A stretch of DNA of 32,069 nucleotides from Solirubrobacterales bacterium (GTDB taxonomy: Bacteria > Actinomycetota > Thermoleophilia > Solirubrobacterales > Solirubrobacteraceae): NCBI GenBank assembly GCA_003165655.1, contig PMOY01000063.1, positions 1 to 32,069 on the forward strand, given 5' to 3'. Shown piece by piece: positions 25,137 through 32,069 of this stretch; the stretch's first letter is position 1; each line of letters starts with the position of its first letter. The translations under genes were made by a program, and so were the position numbers. The notes under the pieces were generated by a model. The model had not been told where the DNA came from. It did no database searches and worked only from the letters and a program-made list of their open reading frames with translations.

Positions 25137-26006
25137 TCATGCCACACCGGCGGCGAATTGGGCGGCCGTGGTCTCGTAGGCGCGCGTGAACTCCTCCTCG
25201 ATCGGCAGGCTGCGCAGCTCGGCCGAGAGCACCTCGACTCCCCACGGGCCCGGATAGCCGACCTCCTGGCAGGCCTCGACGTAGGCGACGATGTCGAACT
25301 CGCCTTCGCCGGGCAGCCGGCGATGGTTCACGGTCTCGTCGACGAGGTCGTCCATATTCTCGAGCTGCCCGTCGGAGAGCTCGACCCAGGTCAGGTACTC
25401 GGCCGGGATTGCGCGCAGCGACGCCGGCGCGATTCCCAGCTTCGCCATGTGCCACGTGTCGATCGCGAGCCCGCCGTTCGGAGCCGCGGCGCTCTGCACG
25501 AGCTCGAGTGCGGCGTCCAAGGTATTCACGTTGACATCGAAGGGCATGAACTCGTAGACGACCTTCGCGCTCGTGTGCCGCGCCGCGTCCTCACACAGCT
25601 CGGCGAACGCCTCGGTGAGCTCGCCGAGCCCACATGGGGTGCCCGGGATGTTGCCGACCTTGATGTGATGGGCGCCGAACGCCGCCGCCGTCTCGAACAG
25701 CAGCGTGCGCCGCGCGTCTGACTCCGCTCGAGCCGGCTCCCCCCGGGCGACGAAGAAGTCCGCGAGGAACTCGACCTGGAGATACGTGAGCCCGGCGTCG
25801 TCGAAGATCTGCTTCATCTCGGTCAGCGTCCGTGTCTCGAGCTGGTGCTCGATGTCGGCGTGCCAGAGGCCGAGTCCCTTGAACCCGACGCGCTGGGCTT
25901 CGGCGCAGCGCTCGCGCCAGTCGAAGGTGCTCCACTCGCGGCCGACGTGGACATCAGCGGGACCGCTCACCGTCCAGTACAGAGCCAGAAGCTCAACCTC
26001 GTCCAT
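25137..26006 (-). CDS. Sugar phosphate isomerase/epimerase-like TIM-barrel protein
   Basis: RCAEAQRVGFKGLGLWHADIEHQ; VVYEFMPFDVNVNTLDAAL; LAIDTWHMAKLG; WGVEVLSAELRSL - AP endonuclease family 2 pattern. Confidence 0.87.
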   Translation of the reverse strand: MDEVELLALYWTVSGPADVHVGREWSTFDWRERCAEAQRVGFKGLGLWHADIEHQLETRTLTEMKQIFDDAGLTYLQVEFLADFFVARGEPARAESDARRTLLFETAAAFGAHHIKVGNIPGTPCGLGELTEAFAELCEDAARHTSAKVVYEFMPFDVNVNTLDAALELVQSAAAPNGGLAIDTWHMAKLGIAPASLRAIPAEYLTWVELSDGQLENMDDLVDETVNHRRLPGEGEFDIVAYVEACQEVGYPGPWGVEVLSAELRSLPIEEEFTRAYETTAAQFAAGVA

Positions 26007-26109
26007 CGTCACTCCTCGTCTCTCGCACGCGGACATCAACGTAGCGCCGGCGAGGCGACGCGGCCAGCCAACGCGCGCAAGTGTTCTTGTCGGCCAGCGC
26101 TCGACGCCG

Positions 26110-26247
26110 CGCTCGCCTGCGCCCGCGAGGCGATCCGGGCAGGGCGAGCGCCTCGACCGCGTGGCCGGCGGCGCGCAGGTCGGGCAACACCGGCTCCCAG
26201 CACCATGCTCCGGCGAACGCTCCATGGAACAACAGGATCCGCGCCAT
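26110..26247 (-). pseudogene. N-terminal remnant of an alpha/beta hydrolase
   Basis: MARILLFHGAFAGAWCWEPVLPDLRAAGHAVEALALPGS matches the hydrolase N-terminus, then homology is lost; no catalytic Ser nucleophile elbow follows in any minus-strand frame. Confidence 0.6.
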
Positions 26248-26256
26248 CTCTCCTCC

Positions 26257-27177
26257 TCAGTGGGTCGTGAGTACGATCTTGCCGCGCAGCCCGCCGCGCT
26301 CGGCGAGCCGGTGTGCCTCGGCGGCGTCTCCCAGGTCGAGCGTCCGCGCGACGCGCGTGCGCAGCGAGCCGCTCGCGACCCGGCGCGCCAGCTCCGCCAG
26401 GGCGGTCGGGTCGCAGTGCACGAGCGGCGTCTGCACCCGGAGCGCGCGCTCGGCGCCGACCTCCACGCGCCTGGTGAACACGGCGACGCCGGCGTCGCGC
26501 ACCGGCGCCGCGGCCGCCGCGCCGATCGGCACGGCATCGATGACGGCATCGACCGGGTCAAGGCCGGCCAGGTCGGTGGACCGCGGCAGCACCTCGTCCG
26601 GTCCGAGCCCGGCCACCCATTCCTCGTCCCCCTCGGAGGCGATCGCCAGCACCCGCAGCCCGTCCTGCACGGCCAGCTGGGTGGCGTAGCCGCCGACGGC
26701 GCCGCTGGCGCCCGTCACGAGCACGGTCGCGCCCGCCGGCGCCGCGATCAGGTCGAGCGCCTGGCGGGCGGTCAGCGCATTCAGCGAAACCGTCGCTGCG
26801 GTCACGTCGTCGAGATTCTCGGGCCGCGGCGCCAGCCACGCGGGCATGACCGCGGCCGCCTCCGCATAGGCGCCCACGCGACCGCCGGTCTGGATCCAGG
26901 GGATCATTCCCAGTACGCGATCGCCGACCGCGTATCCGGACGCCCCCGCCCCGACCTCGCTGACGGCGCCGGCGAGATCCCACCCGAGCACGAACGGCGT
27001 CAGCAGGTCCGGCATCCGCCGGCGGTGGGCCCCGCTGCGGGCGGCGAGGTCGCTGGGATTGACGTTGGCAGCGGCGATGCTGACCACCACTTCGCCGGCG
27101 GCAGGGACCGGCCACGGGTGCTCGCTCGGGCGCAGAACCTCCGGGCCGCCGAACTCGGTGACCTCGCAGACACGCAT
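26257..27177 (-). CDS. NAD(P)-dependent MDR-family quinone oxidoreductase-like alcohol dehydrogenase
   Basis: MRVCEVTEFGGPEVLR; AANVNPSDLAARSG; GWDLAGAVSEVGAG; VLVTGASGAVGGYATQLA. Confidence 0.9.
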   Translation of the reverse strand: MRVCEVTEFGGPEVLRPSEHPWPVPAAGEVVVSIAAANVNPSDLAARSGAHRRRMPDLLTPFVLGWDLAGAVSEVGAGASGYAVGDRVLGMIPWIQTGGRVGAYAEAAAVMPAWLAPRPENLDDVTAATVSLNALTARQALDLIAAPAGATVLVTGASGAVGGYATQLAVQDGLRVLAIASEGDEEWVAGLGPDEVLPRSTDLAGLDPVDAVIDAVPIGAAAAAPVRDAGVAVFTRRVEVGAERALRVQTPLVHCDPTALAELARRVASGSLRTRVARTLDLGDAAEAHRLAERGGLRGKIVLTTH

Positions 27178-27309
27178 CGCGCGACTGTCCGCTGCTCTCC
27201 TCAAGCGGGCGATCGTAGTCGGCGCCGAGCACAGGCGCGGCCTCGGGCCGGCGCGGTGATCGAATCGAGCGCCTGTGTGCATGAGGCCCTGCGCTGAGGG
27301 GCAAGGGTA

Positions 27310-27338
27310 TTGACTTCACGGGCATGCGTCCCTATAAG
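27310..27338 (+). promoter_or_regulatory. Sigma70-like promoter TTGACT-17 bp-TATAAG upstream of the dikinase operon
   Basis: -35 TTGACT 27310-27315, spacer 17 bp, -10 TATAAG 27333-27338; CDS starts at 27390 with GGGAGG ribosome binding site. Confidence 0.65.
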
Positions 27339-27389
27339 CCGAGGTGATCTCGCCGCGGCGAGGCGACCCGTAGCGCGAGGGAGGTTCGT

Positions 27390-29225
27390 ATGGACAGCAC
27401 GGCGCCTGCAGTCGGCGCTTTTCCCAGTCCGTTCTCGATCGAGGCCCCGCCGGGCTGCGAGGGCTGGCAGGAGATGTACCCCTACTACGCGCTGTTCGAC
27501 GAACGCCGGCGCGAGTCCGACGAGCCCCGCTTCTGGTTCTGGAACTCGATGCACTTCCCCGTACCGATGCCGGCGTTCGACGTGATCTGCATCGACTCCC
27601 CCTACCAAGCGGTGGGATCGTGGCAGAACCGCGTCTTCGCGGTGCCCCCGGCGATGGGCATCGACTACCGGATCGTCAATGGCTACGTCTACATCTCGGG
27701 CAATCCCGTCACCGATCCCGCCAAGATCGCCGAGCGCGCTGAGTTCTTCCAGAAGCGAGCGGGCTTCTACTACGAGAACTGGACCGAGCTCTACGGCAAG
27801 TGGCGGGCGAAGATGGAGTCGCTGATCGCAGAGCTCGGCGATCTGCACGTACCCGAGCTTCCGGAGTACGAGCCGGACGAGGTCGCCTTCGGCGATGACC
27901 GCAACACGGCGTTCTACGAGGTCCTCGACGCCTATGGCCGCGCGCTTCGGCTCGATGACCTCATGTGGCAGCACCACTTCGAGTTTCTCTTGCTCGGCTA
28001 CGGCGCCTACGGCACGTTCGTGGAGTTCTGCAAAGGTCACCTGCCCGACATTCCGGACCAGCACATCGCCCAGATGGTCGCGGGCATCGACGTGCTGCTG
28101 TTCAAGCCCGACGCGGAGCTGCGGCGCCTGGCGCGCCTCGCGCTCGACACGGGCGTCGATGGCGCGTTCGCTCAGGGTCGCTCGCCGGAGGAGATCGACG
28201 CAGCCCTCGAGCAGTCCGAGGCGGGCCGGAGCTGGCTGGAGGAGCTCGAGAAGGCGAAGGACCCGTGGTTCAACATGGCCACCGGCGACGGCCTATACCA
28301 CTACTACCGCAGCTGGCTCGACGATCCGAGCATCCCCTATGCGGCGTTGATCGGGTACGTCACCGCGCTCCGCTCGGGCGAGCAGATCGAGCGTCCCGCC
28401 GAGGAGATCAAGCGCGAGCGCGACCGACTCGCGTACGAGTACGGGGCGCTGCTCGACGACGACTCGCGCGGCGCCTTCAACAATCTCCTGGCTCTCTCGC
28501 GCACCGTGTTCCCCTATGTGGAAGAGCACAAGTTCTTCTGCGACTACTGGTTCCTCACCCGATGGTGGAACAAGATTCGCGAGTTCGGCGCGCTGCTCGC
28601 CGAGCGCGGCTTCCTGCAGGACGGCGAGGACATCTTCCAGCTCACGCGCCACGAGGTCGCCTCCGCGCTGGACGAGATGGTGCTCACCTGGGCCACCGGC
28701 GGTGAGCCGCTCGGTCCCAAGCACTGGCCGCCGATCGTCGCGCGCCGGAAGGAGATCCTTGAGAGGCTCGCGCAGTGGAACCCCCCGCCCGCTCTCGGCG
28801 TGACACCGGAGGCGATCACCGATCCGATGACGATCATGCTGTGGGGCGTGACGACCGAGCGCGTTCGGGAGTGGGCGCGTCAGCAGGACGGCGGCCGGGT
28901 GTTGAACGGTGCTGCGGCGTCGCCCGGCCTGATCGAAGGCGTCGCTCGCGTCGTCAAGTCCGTCAACGAGCTCTCGGACCTACAGGACGGCGAGATCCTC
29001 GTCTGCGGCAGTACATCGCCCGCGTGGGCACCGATCTTCTCGAAGATCAAGGCGACGGTCACCGACGTCGGCGGCGTCATGTCGCACGCCGCGATCGTCT
29101 GCCGCGAGTACGGGCTCCCGGCCGTGGTGGGCACGGGCCGCGCCACCTCGGAGATCCACACCGGACAGACGATTCGCGTCGACGGCACAGAGGGCGTCGT
29201 CACCCTGCTCGATGTGGAGGGGTAG
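27390..29225 (+). CDS. PEP-utilising (phosphohistidine) subunit of a split dikinase, phenylphosphate synthase subunit A-like
   Basis: C-terminal swivelling His domain DVGGVMSHAAIVCREYGLPAVVGTG; about 480-aa N-terminal region (GWQEMYPYYALFDERR...FWFWNSMHFP...NGYVYISGNPV...DPWFNMATGDG) resembling phenylphosphate synthase PpsA; no PEP/pyruvate TIM-barrel domain. Confidence 0.82.
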   Translation: MDSTAPAVGAFPSPFSIEAPPGCEGWQEMYPYYALFDERRRESDEPRFWFWNSMHFPVPMPAFDVICIDSPYQAVGSWQNRVFAVPPAMGIDYRIVNGYVYISGNPVTDPAKIAERAEFFQKRAGFYYENWTELYGKWRAKMESLIAELGDLHVPELPEYEPDEVAFGDDRNTAFYEVLDAYGRALRLDDLMWQHHFEFLLLGYGAYGTFVEFCKGHLPDIPDQHIAQMVAGIDVLLFKPDAELRRLARLALDTGVDGAFAQGRSPEEIDAALEQSEAGRSWLEELEKAKDPWFNMATGDGLYHYYRSWLDDPSIPYAALIGYVTALRSGEQIERPAEEIKRERDRLAYEYGALLDDDSRGAFNNLLALSRTVFPYVEEHKFFCDYWFLTRWWNKIREFGALLAERGFLQDGEDIFQLTRHEVASALDEMVLTWATGGEPLGPKHWPPIVARRKEILERLAQWNPPPALGVTPEAITDPMTIMLWGVTTERVREWARQQDGGRVLNGAAASPGLIEGVARVVKSVNELSDLQDGEILVCGSTSPAWAPIFSKIKATVTDVGGVMSHAAIVCREYGLPAVVGTGRATSEIHTGQTIRVDGTEGVVTLLDVEG

Positions 29226-29231
29226 CCGCTG

Positions 29232-30323
29232 ATGGCCGGCGCCGATGGTCTGGTGCAGTACAGCCGGCCGCTGAGCGAACTGCGGGCGGCCGACGAGTCC
29301 CGGTTCGGCGGCAAGAGCGCCGGCCTCGGCGAGCTGCTGGGCGCCGGAATCCCGGTGCCGGACGGCTTTGCGCTCTCGACCGCCGCCTTCAGCACGTTTC
29401 TCGTCCGGGCGGGCTTGGTACCCGAGATCGAACGGCGGCTGGCCTCGCTTCGCCTGGAGGACCTGGATTCCGTCGGCCTGGCCTGTGCTGAGATCGCCGA
29501 GGCCATCGGATCGGCCTCGGTCCCTGGCGCCGTCGAGGCGGAGATCGCCGGCGGCTACGCCGAGCTCGCTCGCGCCAGCGGCGAGTCCGCCCCGCCCGTC
29601 GCCGTGCGCTCCAGCGCGATCGGCGAGGACAGTGCCACCGACACCTTCGCCGGCCAGCAGCAGACACTCCTGTGGGTACGGGGAGCCGAGGATGTCACCC
29701 GCGCCGTGCGCGACTGCTGGGCAAGCCTCTATAGCCTGACCGCCGTCAGCTACCGGGCCAGGGCGGCCCGGGCCGGTGAGGCGCCGGCCATGGGTGTGGC
29801 CGTGCAGCTGATGGTCGATGCTTCGGTCTCGGGCGTGATGTTCACCTGTAACCCGGTCAGCGGCGATCCGAGCATCATCGCCGTCAACGCGAGCTGGGGT
29901 CTGGGCGAGGCGGTGGTCGGGGGGGAGGTGACGCCGGACGAGTACCTGCTCAGCAAGATCACCCGCGAGGTCGTCCGCACGCGCATCGGAGCCAAGCTGA
30001 TTGAGTACGTACCCGCACCCGCCGGCGGCGGGACCGTGCGGCGGGAGGTACCCGATGAGCGCCGGGAGGTCCCGTGCTTGCCGGAGGGCGCGCTCGGTGC
30101 GCTCGTCGACCTCGCGCGCCGGGTCGAGCGCCATTTCGGATCCCACCAGGACATCGAGTGGGCGATCGCGCGCGCCGGAGCGCTGCCCGACACCCTGTCG
30201 GTGTTGCAGTCGCGCCCCGTCACGGCGATACCCGAGCGCCAGCGTCGGCCACAGCCGCAATCCGCGATCTCGCTCGTGATGAGCACGTTCGGCGCCGGCC
30301 GGCCGCCGTCGATCGACGCCTGA
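29232..30323 (+). CDS. ATP-grasp (PPDK/PEP synthase N-terminal) subunit of a split dikinase, phenylphosphate synthase subunit B-like
   Basis: RFGGKSAGLGELLGAGIPVPDGFALSTAAF; VAVRSSAIGEDSATDTFAGQQQTLLWV; SGVMFTCNPVSGDPSIIAVNASWGLGEAVVGGEVTPDEY; ends after the ATP-grasp domain. Confidence 0.88.
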   Translation: MAGADGLVQYSRPLSELRAADESRFGGKSAGLGELLGAGIPVPDGFALSTAAFSTFLVRAGLVPEIERRLASLRLEDLDSVGLACAEIAEAIGSASVPGAVEAEIAGGYAELARASGESAPPVAVRSSAIGEDSATDTFAGQQQTLLWVRGAEDVTRAVRDCWASLYSLTAVSYRARAARAGEAPAMGVAVQLMVDASVSGVMFTCNPVSGDPSIIAVNASWGLGEAVVGGEVTPDEYLLSKITREVVRTRIGAKLIEYVPAPAGGGTVRREVPDERREVPCLPEGALGALVDLARRVERHFGSHQDIEWAIARAGALPDTLSVLQSRPVTAIPERQRRPQPQSAISLVMSTFGAGRPPSIDA

Positions 30324-30329
30324 TCTGGC

Positions 30330-30887
30330 ATGGCGCTCAGCAACGAAGACGTCCGCGAGATCCTGAGGATCATCGACACCACTCCGCTGGCTGAGCTGCG
30401 CATTGAGACTGAGGGGTTCTCGCTCCAGGTGCTGCGTCAGGGTCCGGCGATGGGCGACGCCGTCTCCCGGACTCCGGAAATGCAAGGAGTCCGGGAGACG
30501 GCGTCCCCCACCGCCGGTGGCGAACCTGGGGGTGGCACGGCGGCCGTCTCGATCGCCGCCTCCGCCGACTCCGCAGCCCCGGGCTCCGGCACGCCGGCGT
30601 CGCCCGGCGCCGCCGACACGCCCGCCGGCGCAGCCCCCGCCGACGGCCTGCTCACCGTCCAGGCGCCGATGCTTGGCATCTTCTATCGTGCCGAGTCGCC
30701 CGGTCAGCCGCCGTTTGTCGAGGTCGGCAGCCGGGTTGAGCCGGACACGACTGTGTGCATCATCGAGGTGATGAAGATGATGAACTCGGTGCCTGCCGGG
30801 GTCTCCGGGACGATCGTGGAGGTCTGCGAGGAGAACGCCGGGCTGGTCGAGTACGCGCAGCCGCTGTTCCGGGTGCAACCGGAATGA
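30330..30887 (+). CDS. accB: Biotin carboxyl carrier protein (AccB-like)
   Basis: Biotinylation motif IIEVMKMMNSVPAG; VQAPMLGIFYRAESPGQPPFVEVGSRV; Ala/Pro/Gly-rich linker. Confidence 0.93.
   Translation: MALSNEDVREILRIIDTTPLAELRIETEGFSLQVLRQGPAMGDAVSRTPEMQGVRETASPTAGGEPGGGTAAVSIAASADSAAPGSGTPASPGAADTPAGAAPADGLLTVQAPMLGIFYRAESPGQPPFVEVGSRVEPDTTVCIIEVMKMMNSVPAGVSGTIVEVCEENAGLVEYAQPLFRVQPE
30451..30510. repeat. 60-bp palindromic element (25-bp arms, one mismatch, 10-bp loop) inside the BCCP linker
   Basis: tgggcgacgccgtctcccggactcc - ggaaatgcaa - ggagtccgggagacggcgtccccca; 20 of the inner arm bp are perfect, then one mismatch, then 4 more. Confidence 0.95.
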
Positions 30888-30903
30888 GCGGCGAGGGGGT
30901 GCG

Positions 30904-32069
30904 GTGACGATCACGCGGGTGTTCGTGCCCAACCGGGGCGAGATCGCCTTGCGGATCGTGCGCGCGTGCCGGAAGCTCGGGGTGGAGAGCGTGGTCGGTA
31001 CCTCGGATGTCGACCGCGACGGAGTCGCCGCGCTCAGCGCCGACCGGGCGGTCTGTCTCGGTCCGGGACCGGCGGCCGACAGCTACCTGCGCGACGACGT
31101 CGTGGTGCAGGCGGCGCTGGGCACCGGCTGCGACGCGATCCACCCGGGATACGGCTTCCTGTCCGAGAGCCCACAGCTGGCGAGGCGGGCGAGGGAGCAC
31201 GGGCTCGTGTTCGTGGGCCCGTCCCCTGAGGTGATCGAGCTTGCAGGCGACAAGGTGCGGGCTCGTCGCGAGGCGGCTCGCGCCGGGCTGGCGGTCCTGG
31301 CGGGGCAGGAGGTGCAGTCCGCGGCGGACGCCCATGAGGTGGCGGAGCGGATCGGTTACCCGATCCTCGTCAAGGCGGCCGGCGGGGGTGGCGGGCGCGG
31401 CATCAAGCTTGCGCAGAGCTCCACCCGCCTCGAGGAGCTCCTCGCTCTCGCGGGCCGCGAGGCGAGCGCGGCGTTCGGCGACGACCGCCTCTACCTCGAA
31501 CGTTTCATCGCGGCCGCGCGTCATGTCGAAGTGCAGGTCGCCGCCGACGAGCACGACGTGATCGAGCTGGGCGAGCGCGACTGCTCGGTTCAGCGGCGGT
31601 ACCAGAAGGTGATCGAGGAGGCGCCCGCGCCGTCGCTCCCGGAATCCGCACGCGACGCGCTGAGGACCGCCGCCGTGACGTTCGCGCGTGCGATCTCGTA
31701 CCGCAACCTGGGGACCGTCGAGTTCGTCCTTGACGCCGACAGCGGCCGGTTCTCCTTCCTCGAGATGAACTGCCGGATCCAGGTCGAGCACCCGGTGACC
31801 GAGGCGCTCACCGGCTGCGACCTCGTCTGCGAGCAGCTGCGAATCGCCGGCGGCGGTTCGCTGAGCCTCTCTCAATCGCAGGTCGCCTGCGAGGGGCACG
31901 CCGTCGAATGCCGGCTGACTGCCGAAGACGCCGAGCGCGGCTTCAGGCCGAGTCCGGGCACGATCTCGCGGTTCTCGATTCCGCTCCTGCCCGGCCTGCG
32001 CATCGACACGCACTGCGCAGCGGGGACGCGCGTGCCCCCGTTCTATGACTCCCTGCTGGCCAAGCTGAT
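30904..32069 (+). CDS. accC: Biotin carboxylase (AccC-like), 3'-truncated by the window edge; absent from the supplied ORF track
   Basis: GTG start; own translation VTITRVFVPNRGEIALRIVRACRKLGVES...IHPGYGFLSESPQLARRA...VKAAGGGGGRGIKLA...GERDCSVQRRYQKVIEEAP...FLEMNCRIQVEHPVTEALTG. Confidence 0.93.
   Translation, partial: MTITRVFVPNRGEIALRIVRACRKLGVESVVGTSDVDRDGVAALSADRAVCLGPGPAADSYLRDDVVVQAALGTGCDAIHPGYGFLSESPQLARRAREHGLVFVGPSPEVIELAGDKVRARREAARAGLAVLAGQEVQSAADAHEVAERIGYPILVKAAGGGGGRGIKLAQSSTRLEELLALAGREASAAFGDDRLYLERFIAAARHVEVQVAADEHDVIELGERDCSVQRRYQKVIEEAPAPSLPESARDALRTAAVTFARAISYRNLGTVEFVLDADSGRFSFLEMNCRIQVEHPVTEALTGCDLVCEQLRIAGGGSLSLSQSQVACEGHAVECRLTAEDAERGFRPSPGTISRFSIPLLPGLRIDTHCAAGTRVPPFYDSLLAKL

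Noticed and set aside
28980-30932. 650-aa minus-strand ORF opposite the dikinase/BCCP genes
   Set aside because: No recognisable domains; typical high-GC antisense shadow of well-supported genes.
1-32069. tRNA, rRNA, transposase or integrase genes
   Set aside because: None recognised on either strand by reading; a tRNAscan/Infernal run would be needed for certainty.

Overview
High-GC, actinobacterial-type catabolic window (Thermoleophilia-like character is only a guess). From left to right it holds: (1) a 5'-truncated GH3 beta-glucosidase convergent with a GMC dehydrogenase/small-subunit pair; (2) a tightly coupled + strand operon GntR - DUF6282-type amidohydrolase-like - GalB-like PIG-L hydratase - GalC/LigK-like RraA aldolase - type I extradiol dioxygenase - Bcr/CflA MFS, which looks like a non-canonical aromatic meta-cleavage module; (3) a long - strand operon livKHMGF - VOC - MetE-like - zinc ADH - GMC - malate/lactate DH, with a divergent GntR regulator; (4) two tandem TPP-dependent E1 alpha/beta pairs with a TIM-barrel isomerase and an MDR oxidoreductase; (5) a + strand operon with a split dikinase resembling phenylphosphate synthase (PpsA/PpsB-like), followed directly by a biotin carboxyl carrier protein and a biotin carboxylase that runs off the window and is missing from the ORF track. 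Main unusual signals: the PpsAB-like/biotin carboxylase combination; tandem repeats at gene borders, two of them 35-bp arrays whose units are complete start-to-stop minicistrons copied from the adjacent gene end or start; a 60-bp in-frame palindromic element inside the BCCP linker; and two TGCATGCA operator-like palindromes 63 bp apart between livK and gntR. No rRNA, tRNA, CRISPR array or transposase was recognised.
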